From Megaustenia siamemsis (taxonomy: Eukaryota > Mollusca > Gastropoda > Stylommatophora > Ariophantidae), in assembly GCA_032433765.1 (NCBI GenBank), contig JAVIAB010000024.1:15936648-16000647 (forward strand): 64,000 bases of DNA, read 5' to 3'. Both the position numbers and the translations under genes were made by a program. Below are positions 44,653-56,577 of the stretch, in pieces (within the stretch, counting starts at the first letter, position 1; the number at the start of each line of letters is the position of its first letter). The notes beneath the pieces were generated by a model. The model saw nothing but the letters and a program-made list of their open reading frames with translations. It did not search any database and was not told the DNA's origin.

Positions 44653-45110
44653 TCTCCCCCGCCCTGATCGACATTTCCAGTCGCCGGTCCACGTTCACCA
44701 AAAGGTGATCAGACCTGACGTCACAGATCACTACAGGTGTGGCCAAATTCTAATATAATTAACCTCTTCCTGTTTCCATTCCGCTATTTGGAAAAGCTTA
44801 CATTTGAAACGGATCAGTTATTTCATATCAAATTATTTTGGACAAACAAGCAGTGCCTCATTATTAATTCACTTCCTGTAATTTTGTAAGACATAAACAT
44901 AAGAAACTTCTATTACTAGCTCTGTGTGGGAGGCTAGTTCTGTTTGCTATCGCGGTTTTCAGTAACCGACCTGTCTAGCAGCGACATATCGATCGCAGTT
45001 CTAGTAAATTGGTAACCTAAAAATAAATAATAATATTTTTAACGATATATACCACATCACGGTCAAATTTTAAATATTTGTTAATTATAAATTTATTGAT
45101 TTAATACATT
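44653..45110. other. unclassified sequence
   Basis: A short GC-richer stretch at 44,650-44,745 is open on the minus strand and contains CDVRSDHLLVNVDRRLEM. The SDH triplet recalls the end of endonuclease/exonuclease/phosphatase domains, but this is too little to call. The rest is AT-rich. Confidence 0.35.
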
Positions 45111-45121
45111 AATTGTTAATA

Positions 45122-45374
45122 TATAGTAAGTAAAGTACCCCCGTCACGCCAAGTGGCGTATAGGGAATATGGTGTTAGAGACCCTATATTTTACAGACCT
45201 TCAGCACATGATTTTGGGGTAATGTGGTCGGTATTACGCCCGCACTGCTTTACTTTTCCAGAAAAATTCCGGTACCCATTAAGGCTGGGTGAACCGGAAG
45301 CCGTCGGTTGGGATCGAACCCTATCCCTTGTCCTTTGTAGTCCAGTTCACAAACCACTGAGCTATCGCGGCTCC
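45122..45374 (-). mobile_element. SINE-1 copy with 11-bp target-site duplication
   Basis: aattgttaata at 45,111-45,121 and 45,375-45,385 flanks it. Both promoter boxes are intact on the minus strand (gggatcgaaccc and actgagctatcgcgg). Confidence 0.93.
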
Positions 45375-45399
45375 AATTGTTAATAATAATAGTTATTAA

Positions 45400-45625
45400 T
45401 CATTGTATTTAATTCTTTCACTGGGACCAGTTTCAGTGCATGTCAGGAATTCCCCATATTCGCTCTACTGAATGCCACAGCATTTCCCAAATGTATCGGT
45501 AATTCTTTTGAAACGATCGCTCTGTATAACGTTCTACTCGACTACACCCTGAGTGTAATTTCATATCTCCTTAGTTGCCTCTTACGACATGCGTGGAAGG
45601 TAGCGGTGGCTCTATTCTTTCATAT
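45400..45625 (-). repeat. dispersed repeat Y, copy 1
   Basis: ccttagttgcctcttacgac and the following atgcgtggaagg match the reverse complement of the start of 46,468-46,690. The left part is unclassified. I recall this type of motif in molluscan repeats, but cannot verify that here. Confidence 0.5.
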
Positions 45626-45644
45626 ATATATATATATTAAATAT

Positions 45645-46010
45645 AAAATCATCATCATGTGCCATACCGGTTGGCGAAGGTGATCATGTCCTTCCACAAT
45701 TTTCTATCCACAGTGCATCGTATCAGTTCTGACACCTAGCTATCCAGTATTTTCTCTCTTTGTTGTCCGCGATCTCTCTTTCTTTTATTTTGCCAGTTGT
45801 AACCAAGTATTCCCAACATTCCTCTTCTCATGATGTGCCCGAAAAATGTTGATTGTTTTTTTTTTTCTGATGTTTTTTAGGAGCTCCCTTTTTGTGTTGG
45901 CCTCTTTGAGATGTCCTCATTGTCTTTTAGCTGTCCAGCTTCCAATATTCTTCTGAGAATTCCATCTCTGTGCCTCTAATTGTCTTTTCACGATTGTTAT
46001 ACGTACTCTG
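45645..46010 (-). pseudogene. LINE-C 3' fragment
   Basis: A short ATC tail, then the reverse complement of the ANRYGT end (gtgccataccggttggcg) through the KRDRGRQREK and RRGK-LEY blocks. Many single-base deletions disrupt the frame. Confidence 0.75.
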
Positions 46011-46465
46011 ATACGTACCCACTGACTCCTGACGTCGTTGGGCACCTCTGGAAGACTTAGTCAACTTCTCACTTATCTCTATTTTCAGCCATTTTATCCG
46101 AACTCTCTGAAGTCGAGGCCTGTCAATTTTTATATATTATCTTCCCTCTCTTTCTCTGTCTACCTCTCCTTTCACGCCCATTTCACACTTTCTAACAGAA
46201 TGGTCTTCGCTAGACCAGCTCACGAGGGTCGTAGCCATACACTTAATTTTGCGTTTCTTCACACTAGTCAAAGATCATTATTGCTTGCTGTATCCTTTTT
46301 ACGAACTTATTTTCTTTTGTGATACGATCTAAGTAAGAGGAGTCAAAATATACAATCACATTTCATCTCCATAACTATGTATCCTGTTATAATATATATT
46401 ACTTATTATGGTGCACTATAATATGTGTGTTACCGGGGTCTCATTATGAGTAAAGAATAGTGACA
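46011..46465. other. unclassified sequence
   Basis: A 94-codon open stretch (46,038-46,322, +) has no recognisable motif, signal peptide or splice context that convinces me. Confidence 0.3.
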
Positions 46466-46467
46466 CT

Positions 46468-46690
46468 GTGACCTTCCAGGCATGTCGTAAGAGGCGACTA
46501 AGGAGGTTGATCGATGGCTTGACAAGCTGTCATTGTAAAAACTATTGTTATGGAAACAGCCATAGATTTTAGAAGCAGTGATCTCTGCAATATGTGCCAT
46601 TTTGGCACGTAAGGTCTGTTTTTGAGATTGTGGTTCTGCCCTATATGCCGTCTTCGCTCGAAAGGATAATAGATAGATAAATATACATTT
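46468..46690 (+). repeat. dispersed repeat Y, copy 2
   Basis: Starts gaccttccaggcatgtcgta followed by agaggcgacta, and ends ctcgaaaggataatagatag. The terminal GATA-like tail resembles a retroposon tail. Class unknown. Confidence 0.55.
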
Positions 46691-46849
46691 AAAATTGAAA
46701 AAAGCTATTTCTCATTCGGAAATTCAAAATGTTAACAGGACATTATTATGTAACATATAGAAGCTTCAAACCGACAGGGTGTATATTAAACACATTGTCT
46801 GTGCTAATAATTTATGTAAAAAAAAAAAGAATCATCATCATCAGGTCGT

Positions 46850-47420
46850 ATGTCCTTTGCAGAACGTTGCATTCTCCACAGTCCGTCTGAAGAATCTCTG
46901 TCTTAGCAAGTCTTTCACGGAATGTTGCATTCATCACATCCCGTCTGAAAGAATGAATCTTTGTCTCTAGTCAGGTCTTCCACAGAAGTTGCATTCACCA
47001 CACCCTTTCTGAAGAATGAATCTTTGTCTCTAGCCAGATCTCCCTCCCACAGAATTTTGCATTCACCACACCCCGTCTGAAAGAATGAATCTCTGTTTCA
47101 AGCCAGATCTCCCTCCCACAGAATGTTGCATTCACCACAACCCCGTCTGAAAGAATGAATGTCTGTCTCTAGCCAGATCTCCCTCCCACAGAATGTTGCA
47201 TTCACCACACCCCGTCTGAAGAATGAATGTCTGTCTCTAGCCAGATCTCCTCCCACAGAATTTTGCATTCACCACACCCGTCTGAAAGAATGAATCTCTG
47301 TCTCTAGCCAGATCTCCCTCCCACAGAATTTTGCATTCACCACCCCGTCTGAAAGAATGAATCTCTGTCTCTAGCCAGATCTCCTCCCACAGAATTTTGC
47401 ACTCACCACACCCCGTCTGA
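46850..47420 (-). repeat. 60-bp dispersed minisatellite (LINE-F end), locus 4
   Basis: About nine to ten units (gaatgttgcattcaccacac, cccgtctgaaagaatgaatc, tctgtctctagccagatctc). Frequent one-base indels mean no frame is maintained, in contrast to locus 3. Confidence 0.9.
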
Positions 47421-47422
47421 AA

Positions 47423-47423
<1 letters not shown>

Positions 47424-47483
<60 letters not shown>
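47424..47483. repeat. (TCTA)n microsatellite
   Basis: Fifteen units. It lies exactly at the 3' end of the minus-strand LINE that follows, so it may be that element's GATA tail. Confidence 0.95.
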
Positions 47484-47484
<1 letters not shown>

Positions 47485-47485
<1 letters not shown>

Positions 47486-48715
47486 GTTCGCCTGAAGTAT
47501 TGTCTATATCTGCAATGTCGTTTCCTGTATAAAATTTTACTGTCTTTTGTAATTCTTGCAGTGGCCCATATAGTTTTGTCTGTAGTGTTGTATCTATGGG
47601 CCAATGGATTTTCCTCAGTCTACTATATTCAGTGCAGTCTTGAATATGTGTTCAGCAGTCTGGGGTGCCTGTCCACATGTACAAGTAGTTGATGTGCCGA
47701 TCTTGAATTTTGTATACATGTGACTATGAGTCGATTGTGTCTGTTCTTATGCGTATAATGATAACTTGTTCTATCTATTCATATTATGAAACGCATCCTG
47801 ATTTGGGGCTTGTTGCCTCTGATTGATTTGATTATCTGTTTCTTATGATGTATGTAACTGGTGTATCTAGTTGTGTGCCTGTTGAACCTTCCTTTGCCAA
47901 CTGATCTGCTTTCTCATTTCCTGGTATTCCACAGTGAGACGGGATCCACTGCAGGGCAACCCTGTGGTGCTTGCGAGTTCAGTCAATAAAGGTCTGCAGA
48001 TGTGGTATTTTCTGGATTGTAGTGCTGGAGTACTGATCTTGCATCTGTCAAAAACACTACAGGCTGTGGGCTAAGATTACTGTTCAGCAGTTTTTCTATT
48101 GCCAACTTATTGCTTGTATTTCTGCATCATAATTGTGACAATATTTCCCTGTTGCTATTTTTCATATCCCTAGTGTTTATTTGGGTACTCTATATATGCA
48201 CCTGCTCCCCCATTCTTTACTGCATTCTGTGCTGATCCATCTGTGTACACACGGATCCATAGGTCTTGTGGGTATTCTTCATCCAGGAAACTGAGAGTTA
48301 TTGTTTTCGCTGTAGACTATTTTGTTCCTCTTTGTCAACTATTCCTTTCACTTCTGTCCGTATTTGAACTGATAATCCTGATTCATCTGTCCAGGGAGTC
48401 TGTTCTGGTATGGGCAGAAGGGGTTAACAACTCTTGGCATGTCTGGTGTTTGTCTACTAATACGCTTGGTTTGGTGGATAAAGCTGCTTCTCTTAAGTCT
48501 CCCAATGCAGATTTTGGAATCTGTCCTTTATTGGATGTCTCGGCATGCATACAAATTTTCTGCCTGTATCAGCACTTTGTGTCTCTCCGTTCTCTCAGTG
48601 CTGGTATCCTCCACAATTTCTCCATCTCCATATTGGTGTTTGATTTCATTGCTCCTGTGATGACCCTAAGTTCTGTTTTGTACTTTATCCAGTTCTTGCA
48701 ATGTTCTAGCCAGAT
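47485..48715 (-). pseudogene. RNase H-bearing LINE (I/Jockey-like), 3' half
   Basis: Reading down the minus strand, it has LRVITGAMKSNTNMEMEKLW (post-RT region), RVYTDGSAQNAVKNGGAGAY (RNase H first strand), VALQWIPSHCGIPGNEKADQ (RNase H C-terminal signature) and a C-x-C-G-x5-TAEH-type cysteine/histidine motif (TCTCGQAPQTAEH). These are the standard blocks after the RT in I-like non-LTR elements. Frameshifts and stops separate them. The RT and endonuclease are missing. It differs from LINE-I at 10.9 and 22.9 kb, so it is a second RNase H LINE family. A fragment of it recurs at 56,400-56,565. Confidence 0.8.
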
Positions 48716-48739
48716 CTCCCTCCACAGAATGTTGCATCT

Positions 48740-51700
48740 TCATCTAGTTGGTTTATCTCTCATTTCTCTTCTCGATCTTCTCTCATCTCCTCACTATGTG
48801 CCCTCCCTCAAACATCTATCTCATTCTATCCGTCACTCATCATCGCCTCCTTCTCCACTCTACCCCCGAACTCTCTAACATCTCTAAGGACTTTGCTTCA
48901 ATACTTTCAAGAAAACTAGATTTACCTGTCACCTGAATTTCTTGAACAACTGCCTCCATCGTAAATTTCTCCCGTGTGGTTCCGATCTCACTTCTCACCT
49001 CAAGTCGGTCAACCCTACCTCTCTAACTATCTTCGCCGCAACTGCAGAACCTTGAACTCCAGCATGCCTGAAACGTGTTCGTCTTGTCGCTTCTAGCCAC
49101 TCTCGTCTTATATCCACCTCAACAACCGCCTACAACACCTCTATCCCAACTCCATCTACTCACCTCTAACTTTCCTGGGACTCTTCGCTCATCCGCCATA
49201 CCATCCACCACCACAACCGATCTGTGTATGACTTTTTATCCTCTCAGCACAAACGTAAACTCTTGAACGCCGTCCTCCTCCTCCTCCTCCCTCACCTCCT
49301 CCTCTCCCCAATGCCTCTGACTCTAGCTCCCTTGTCACTGTATTCCCCCTGATTTGCCCCTTTCCGACCATGAGCGCTCTCTTCTCAGCAAGGGTCTTCA
49401 GTTTGTCCCCCTTCGCCTTTGAGTGACTCATTCTCTCTCTTACGGGACATTCGGAGTATCACAGACGACTACGACTCAACTCTATTACTTTAATCATCCG
49501 AACTCTTCCTCTCAACCTCCTCCTACAGACGAATTTGCCGCTTTTCCTCCGTAAATCTGACTGACTCCCCGCTCGGGCGAATCACAGGCTTTGGACCAGT
49601 TCATTAACAGTACCTACCGGGTATTAAGGCACTCGTCCCCCATAGCTTCGACGCTCTAATCTTAGTAGTGAAGAGTACCAGCCCTCCGGATCTTCGCCGA
49701 CGTGATGATATTGTCATCAAGCCGGCTGACAAGGGCGGCTCTGTGGTGGTATGGAGGAAAGACCTTTATATCCGTAAGGGATAAACAATTATCCGACTCG
49801 ACTTTCTACCTCCCCACCCCCGACGACACTACTGTCTCTAATAACGCCGTGGTGCGTCGTACGATCCTCCGTTTCATTCAGGATGGATTACTTCCCTCTA
49901 GCTCCTCCCGCATGATCCTTCCTGACCACTGCTTGGGCAGACCCTCTTTCTATATGCTGCTAAAATACATAAACCTGACTCTCCTGGGCGTCCTATTGTC
50001 TCTTCCATCTCAGGTCCTACTGTTCTCATTTCTGACTTCCTCGACAGTGTCTTTCAACCATAGTTATGGCCTCCCTTCGTATGTCAAAGACACTAACGAC
50101 GCCCTTAACATCTTTTCCTCTATCACCCTCCTTCCTGATCGTCACTACCGCCTCTTCGTTATGGATGTCTGCTCCCTGTATCTTCTATTCCCCACTCCGA
50201 CGGCCTTCAAGCTCTTCAGTTTTTTCCTGACCGTAGATCCAACCCTCATCGCCACTGGCGTCCTCCTCCGTCTAGCAGAATTAGTCTTAACCTCAACTCT
50301 TCGAGTTCAATGGCATTTCTTCACCCAATCAGCGTGTGGCGATGGCACTAAAATGTGCCCTAGCTATCTTGTCTCTTCATGGTTACCTTGAGCCAAATCA
50401 CCATACCTACCAGGGCCCTCTTCCCTCATGTATCGTAGTACATTGATGACTGCATTGGTCTGTCTGACCTTCCAGAAGATGGATCTCCTTTTCATCGAAT
50501 ATGTCGGACATTTCCACCCCTCTATCCACATCACTTTCCACATCTCCACCTCCTCCGTATCTTTCCTGGACTCCTAGTCTCCTTGGGCACCTCTCATCTT
50601 CTCACCTCGTCTTCTACAAGCCACTGACTCCCATAGTTTCCTCCGCTACGACTCTCTCATCCTCATCCTGCAAGAACTCTCTTCCCTATTCCCTCTTCTC
50701 AGACTTCGTCGCCTTTGCAAGACGACGAAGATTTCCTTCACAATGCCCACCTTATGCTTGATTCTTTCTTCCGCCGTCTCTATCCTGAATCAGCTCTCCT
50801 CCCTGCCTGCGTCGAGTTCTCCACACTTCACGTCGTCTGCTCTTACCCCCTCTACTCATCCCCCCTCTGATAGAGTAGTGCTCGCTCTCACCATCACCCT
50901 CACCACTACGCCGCTATTAGGACCATCCACCGCTACCTCCCTATTCTTCGATCTGACCCTACTACTCGTCTGCTCTTCCTGACCCCCACTAGTGGCCTTT
51001 AGACGTGACCGGAACCTCCGAGACTTTCTTGTCAGGGGCCGTCTTCCGCTGACCACTTCAGCCTCGAGGCACTATCCGCTGCAACCGAGAGTATGTAAAA
51101 CTTGTGACCACGTTCTCCAGCCGACACTGTCTCTTCCCTAATGGTCCTTTCGAGATCAGAGAGGATCACTTGCACATCGCGGAACATCATTTATGCCATC
51201 ATCTGTAACGATGCAAGTTGACCTACATCGGTCAGTCTGGTCGCAGAATCGCGATAGTGCCGTGAACCTTGAATGACATCACCCAAGAAGCGGACACTCC
51301 TGTAGCAGCCCACTTAACTCGAGGGCCATCGAGGTAAGACTGATGTCTTGGTAACTGGCCTAATATCATGCTCCTCTGATCACCACAGTCGGCTCACTCT
51401 GGAGCACCGTCTGATCGCTCGTTGGGGCTGCCTCACCCCTCGTGGCATCAATGTATCCTGTCCCTCTGAGGACCCTCCGTCTCCGACTCCACCCTCCCAC
51501 CTATGGACCTCTCTTCCTTTTCTCTTCTTGGGTCCTCTACTCGTCCATCCCTGCTTTTCATATCCTCTTTGAGTAACCCCCATCTTGCTTCTTCCTCCTA
51601 AACCCCCCCCCCTCTCCCTACACCTTTTTCTCTTCTGACTATCTTCATGTCTTTACCTCTTATCACTATATCACCTCTCCACCTGGACTGTACGTACGAT

Positions 51701-52790
51701 CTCTCTGCCCACCTCTATTGTCCTCGTCCTTCCTACCACCCCTCTGCTGATCTACTCCTAGCTCACCCCTCCCTCTCTATTAACTTGTAGTCACTACTCA
51801 TCTATACCTACTATTCCATATCCCCCTTATCCTGTGCCCACTTTCATTCCCCTTTGTTCTATCAGTTCCCTACTTCTTACCTCCTATGGTTCATACCTTC
51901 TTGCACACCATCCCTATTGCTCCACTTCTTCCAGACTTTCTCTTTTTCCATTCACTTCTGACCTACCGTCTCCCCCATCCATTTTCACATACCTGCTATC
52001 TTATCCCTCCTCTCCATACCTCCTCCTCCAATACTTCCCTACCTCCCGATAGACTACTTCCTCCGGACCACCCCCTATCGCCCTTCCATTATACCGGCTT
52101 TATTATTCTTCCTCACCGTATCTCTTCCTCCAGTATCCAATCCTTCCTTCGTTGACCTACTCTCAACCGTCAGTTCGAGGCCATCCATTCTGTAGAGTCC
52201 ATCTCTCACCCACTGCTAGTTACTACTTTGTCGTGTCATTCTATTTCTTTCTCTTAACCTCTCGCGTGTCTCTCACTTCATTGTTGAGTGATTTATATGT
52301 ATTGCTTGTTGTGTCCCAGGAGTATCCTCGTCTATGCCCCCTTTCCCCCCCCCCCCTTTTTGGTTTCCGATATTTGTCCTTTTTGCCCTCTTTACTGACC
52401 TGTCTTTGTCACGTGTTGCTTTTCTATACACGTTCTCTGCGCTTTTAGTCATTTAGTCATTCGACTGGTTTTCAGCACGGATTACAGTTTTCCTGCTCCC
52501 TGCTCTGAGCTCAGCTAATACAATTTATTATACATTTTTCTCTCTCTTTTTTCTATTTTATATATTTTTCGCCCATCATACTCTCATCATGTAAAATTCA
52601 TTTCTCTCTTTTCTTAGTTTTTGCATCCTACTTTCCTCGCCCTCCACTTTATCATCTAACATGTAGTAATTGTGCTTCACCGCTTGTTGTCGTTGTCCTG
52701 TATTCTGAGAAGCCACAGGCCGAAACGTCAGTATTGTGTTGTGTTCTTTATTTGTAAAGCTGTCACCATACTTGGAGTGTTTAGCACACC
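48740..52790 (+). mobile_element. Penelope-like retroelement, decayed
   Basis: This is one continuous, pyrimidine-rich stretch bounded by LINE-F minisatellite units (48,707-48,735 and 52,795 onward). It contains RT and GIY-YIG endonuclease blocks in the order expected of a Penelope-like element. Near its 3' end, 52,705-52,729 reads ctgagaagccacaggc then cgaaacgtc, a hammerhead-like core lacking one base of CTGATGA. A C10 run lies near 52,350. Ends are approximate. Confidence 0.8.
48960..51580 (+). pseudogene. Penelope-like RT and GIY-YIG endonuclease, inactivated
   Basis: Blocks found in several frames, in order: HERSLLSKGLQFVP (about 49,370); PPDLRRRDDIVIKPADKGGS followed by VVVW (49,682-49,760); FYLPTPDD; GRPSFY (near 49,937); PGRPIVSSISGPTVLISDFL (near 49,990); YGLPSYVKDTNDALNIF with LFVMDVCSLY (50,066-50,180); YIDDCIGLSDLPEDG with the catalytic YIDD at 50,439; VCKTCDHV (near 51,090); YIGQSGRRIA of the GIY-YIG domain (near 51,218); a PVAAHLT block; and LEHRLIARWGCLTPRGIN (near 51,400). 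KPADKG, the DVSSLY-like motif, YIDD and GIY-YIG are family hallmarks. At least ten frame breaks show it is dead. Confidence 0.88.
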
Positions 52791-52794
52791 CCAC

Positions 52795-53275
52795 CATTGG
52801 CTCCAATGTTGCATTCACCACAGCCCGTCTGAAAGAATGAATCTCTGTCTCTGGCCAGGTCTTCCACAGAATGTTGCATTCACCACAGTCCGTCTGAAAG
52901 AATGAATCTCTGTCTCTAGCCAGATCTCCCTCCCACAGAATGTTGCATTCACCACATCCTGTCTGAAAGAATGAATCTCTGTCTCTAGCCAGGTCTTCCA
53001 CAGAATGTTGCATTCACCACACCCCGTCTGAAAGAATGAATCTCTGTCTCTAGCCAGATCTCCCTCCCACAGAATGTTGCATTCACCACACCCCGTCTGA
53101 AAGAATGAATCTCTGTCTCTAGCCAGATCTTCCTCCCACAGAATTTTGCATTCACCACAGCCCGTCTGAAAGAATGAATCTCTGTCTCTAGCCAGGTCTT
53201 CCACAGAATGTTGCATTCACCACACCCCGTCTGAAAGAATGAATCTCTGTCCCCAGCCAGGATCTCCCACTTCTT
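52795..53275 (-). repeat. 60-bp dispersed minisatellite (LINE-F end), locus 5
   Basis: About seven units, alternating a shorter form (gccaggtcttccacagaatg) and a longer form (gccagatctccctcccacag). LINE-F coding sequence follows on the right in the same orientation. Confidence 0.92.
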
Positions 53276-53467
53276 CTGTTGTCATGTTCAAAGTCTCCTT
53301 GATGTCTTGAAACTATCTTCTTCTTGCTCTGCCCCTGATGTGTAACACAGGAACCATGCCTTCCATTATTGTTCTTTCCAGCCCGTTGTGTATTTTAACG
53401 TATCCACGGTATTTTAATCACCACTGTAGAATGGTGGTTATAAGCAAGTTCTTTTTTATGTTTAAAT
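53276..53467 (-). pseudogene. LINE-F C-terminal region, interrupted by SINE-2
   Basis: Matches 22,056-22,230 and 41,991-42,149 (cacttcttctgttgtcatgt, ccttgatgtcttgaaac blocks). Continues after SINE-2 at 53,797-54,220. Confidence 0.6.
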
Positions 53468-53796
53468 CTTTTTTTTTTCGTTCGCCAGCTTTCAACTCTG
53501 ACGAAGTCCCTAGAGACTAGGAACTGAATTTTGCATATTAATCAATTTTTCCCTGGCAGCCGTGCGCACAGGGGTCCCTCGCCGCACAGGCAGATAACTC
53601 CGACTTCGGAGGTACTCATATTTTTTCCGTCGATTGAGTAATTGACGTTTCAAGCCGGGCCTCGCTGCTGAGGCCAGGGGTGGTTGCTGCAGAGAGAAAT
53701 CGTAGATAAAAATACCAACCGGTGTAGCCGGGATTTGAACCCACACCCTCTCTGTCTCGAGACCGGCGTCTTGCCTCGAGACCAACCAGTCCCCCA
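53468..53796 (-). mobile_element. SINE-2, tRNA-derived, complete
   Basis: Minus-strand head: gactggttggtctcgaggc, a B-box ggttcaaatcc (plus-strand 53,731-53,741), a body ending gctggcgaacg and a poly(A) tail (T run at 53,469-53,478 on plus). tttaaat at 53,461-53,467 and 53,797-53,803 is a 7-bp core of the target-site duplication. It splits LINE-F. A truncated relative is at 13,908-14,127. Confidence 0.82.
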
Positions 53797-54220
53797 TTTA
53801 AATTTTCTAATATGTCTTCATTTCTCGTTTTCATTATCCAAGGTATCTTAAATGATTTTTTTCTGTAGCATTTTGTTTCGAGTGAATCGATTTTCTTCCA
53901 TGCTGTTTGCGAGATTGTCCATGATTCACAACCATATGTTGAAATCTAGAAGATGCATGCAACCATTAATGTGAATTTTACTGCCTTACTGATAGTGTGC
54001 CACATGTTCTTCACGATGTTTAATTTGTGTGTTGCTATTCTAATCTTCATTTGATTTCTTTCTGACAGTCTCCATTGTTAGTTACTACAAATCCCAGATA
54101 TCCATAGTCTGTTACAATTTCAAGTTATTAACTGTTGATGATTTTGGGGTAGGTATTTTTGTGTCGGTGACAATATCTTAGTTTTATGCATGTTTATATA
54201 TATGTTTTGCTCAACGAGGG
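53797..54220 (-). pseudogene. LINE-F continuation, upstream part
   Basis: Collinear with 22,230-22,590 (ccaaggtatcttaaatg, gagattgtccatgattcac, ctgacagtctccattg blocks). No long frame survives. Confidence 0.5.
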
Positions 54221-54760
54221 TTTTTTTTTTTACACACTGAGCTATCATTTTCAATCCCTTTTGCACTGAGTTCTGGAGTCGTATTGCAATTTATTGTTAA
54301 AGGGTGGAATTCCACAAATAAATTCAAATGTAATCAATAAAAGTGTGTCCCCTAAAATTGCTCCCGATTTTCTAAATTATTTATTTTCTAGCCAATTTTC
54401 TGTTGGTTAAAAAAAACTTTAATTAATTTTAATATAAATTTTGGTAAAAAACTTTAATATTAATTTAATTAATGTTGATTCTGTATGCCTGGTAGGACTA
54501 TTTAATTCCGGACAAAAAATAACCCAATAATATAAGACGAAGAATTTATGAGGACGGGATTCCAACATTCTGATCAGGATGCAGATTGATAGTTTGTTTT
54601 GTAGGATTAATCGTGTCTTTTATATGTTTATTTTAGTTGATTTTCTTGCTATGACAGGTAGTCCGCATTTATTAATAGCCCGTTGAAAATTCAAGTTAAT
54701 TCAATATATATTATTAAACACACAATATAGTGGCACGATATATATATATATCATATATAT
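54221..54760. other. unclassified AT-rich sequence
   Basis: No repeat, coding or element signal recognised, apart from a TA run at 54,735-54,765. Confidence 0.4.
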
Positions 54761-54764
54761 AAAA

Positions 54765-55795
54765 TTATCATCAACAAGTACCGGGCCTACTGGCGTAGGT
54801 GATCATGTCTCTCCACAAATTTCGATCTCGACAGTTCTTTAAGATTTTTTTTGTTGACCTTCTGCCAAGCCATTCTCTTAAGCTGTCTGGTATTTTCTCT
54901 CTTTGCTTCCCTCTATCTCTTCGTCCCTCAATTTTTCCAGTTGTTCTCATGGCCAAAAAATGATGATTGTTTCTTCCTAATATTGGAAATTAGCTCTCTT
55001 TTTGCTTTGACCTCTTTCAGAACATTTTCATGACTCTTCTTAGCTGTCCATGGTATTCTCAACATTCTTCTGTAAAACCATATCTCTACAGACTCCAGTG
55101 ATTTTCTTGTCTGTTGTCCTATTGTCCATGATTCACATCCATATGTTAATACTGACTCTATATAACATTTAAGAACTCTTTTTTTGTTTCTATTGTCAAA
55201 AAGGTTGCATAGTATCTTCCTCATTTTCTGGAAAGCTACTTTTGCCTGAGCCATTCTGCATCTCACCTCTTTTGTACATCTTCCGTCTGAGGTTAACAAA
55301 GTTCCCAAATATTTAAATTCATTTACCTGTTTTAATATTGTTCCACTTTGTCTTTATTCTGCACTGAGGTGATGTCTTTTTCTTTGTTGTTACCATTACT
55401 TGTGTCTTTTTTCTATTAAGGCTGAGTCCTTTATTTTTGCTTTCTTTCACTATAATGTCAATTATTTCTGGTAACCCATTTTCACTCTTAGCAATTAATA
55501 CTGTGTCATCAGCCTACCTTAGATTATTTATATTATGACTCCAATTGTTATTCCAGGCATGCCCCTTATGGATCTCAAAATAATCTCACTACAAATATTA
55601 AACAAATCTGGTGACAGCACACAACCTTGTCTAACACCCTGTTTTATTTCTTGAAACATTCCCAATTGGTTTCCAGTTCTTTTTGGCCGCTGTTTGTTGC
55701 CAGTACATGCTCTTTATTATTCTTAGAACTTTGCTGTCTACGTTTATGTTTTCTAAAATTTTGATTATTTCTTGGTGCTTTACTTTGTCGATATA
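54765..55795 (-). pseudogene. LINE-B, longest copy
   Basis: The minus strand starts with IDKVKHQEIIKILENINVDS (RT fingers/palm region) and SKVLRIIKSMYW, then QGCVLSPDLFNICSEIILRS, a degraded YADD region, MGTLLTSDGRCTKEVRCRMA, VLTYGCESWTIGQQTRKSLE and DRNLWRDMITYASRPGT. This is the most 5'-extended B copy, and still lacks the endonuclease. Several stops and shifts. Confidence 0.82.
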
Positions 55796-55807
55796 TATAT
55801 ATATATC

Positions 55808-56265
55808 TTCTTCTTCTCTCTTTTCACTGATACCGAAAGGTGTCATGGTTTATATCATTTGTCGTTCTTGAGCTGCTCGAACTGTCTGAATTAGTGATTT
55901 TCCTTTGTTGTTACATGTCTCTGTCACTGCATCTATCCATCTTCTTCTAGGTCTTCCTCTTGGTCTTTTTCCGTACATTCTCGAGAAGAACGCCCTTGAT
56001 GGTGATTGGTGAGGATTCATTCTGACCAGGTGGCCCAACCATTTAAGTTGTTATTGCTCTATATATTCTTGGCAGGGTTTTATTCCTACCATTTTTCTTA
56101 TGGTTTCATTTGGTATTCTATCTCTTCTTGTGTTGTTTGTTACTTTTCTCTAGCATCGCATCTCACATGTATTGATCTTTCTTAAATGTGATTTAGAAAG
56201 GGTCCATGCTTTACTTTCATAGCACAAAGTTGGTATGAAAACGCAATTTATCATTTGTTGTTTAG
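55808..56265 (-). pseudogene. LINE-H: another RTE-like C-terminal fragment
   Basis: The minus strand encodes MGHLVRMNPHQSPSRAFFSR, then GKRPRGRPRRRWIDAV and VRAAQERQM. The GHLVRM, RGRPRRRW and A-x-ER blocks follow the usual C-terminal order. Sequence differs from families A-F. The upstream part (to 56,265) is broken. Confidence 0.7.
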
Positions 56266-56399
56266 CTGCTATAGAAGTGTTTGGAAAATATATATATAAT
56301 ACGTAAATACAATACGATAAAATAATATTTGCATTTACAGTAACTTAGTAGCGTGGAGGGTTGATGTCCCGTGTGGAGAAAGAGAGGAAGATTGTTTAA

Positions 56400-56568
56400 A
56401 GTGACGCCCCTTTCTTTACTGCATTCTACGCTGATCCACCTGTGTACACACGAATACATAGATCTTGCGGGTATTCTTAATCCAAGAAACCGAGAGTGAT
56501 TGTTTTATTCTGTATACTATTCTTTTCCTGCTGTCAAGTATTCCTTTCACTTCTGTTCAGTACGTCAG
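56400..56568 (-). pseudogene. RNase H LINE fragment
   Basis: tttactgcattctacgctga and the following tccacctgtgtacacacg correspond to the reverse complement of the VYTDGSAQNAV block of the LINE at 47,485-48,715. Confidence 0.65.
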
Positions 56569-56577
56569 CCATGTCGA

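Noticed and set aside
44650..44750. Possible endonuclease (SDH motif) fragment on the minus strand
   Set aside because: Only about 30 residues, with a single weak motif and no other endonuclease block nearby.
48243..48878. 211-codon open frame on the plus strand
   Set aside because: It runs antisense to clear RNase H LINE blocks on the minus strand and crosses an element boundary near 48,715.
49702..50391. 229-codon frame as a complete gene
   Set aside because: It is one frame of the broken Penelope-like RT. Adjacent blocks continue in other frames, so it is not an independent gene.
52705..52729. Intact hammerhead ribozyme in the Penelope-like element
   Set aside because: The core reads CTGAGAA, one base short of CTGATGA. 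Stem II (GCC/GGC) is fine, but the catalytic core is damaged, so I list it only as hammerhead-like.
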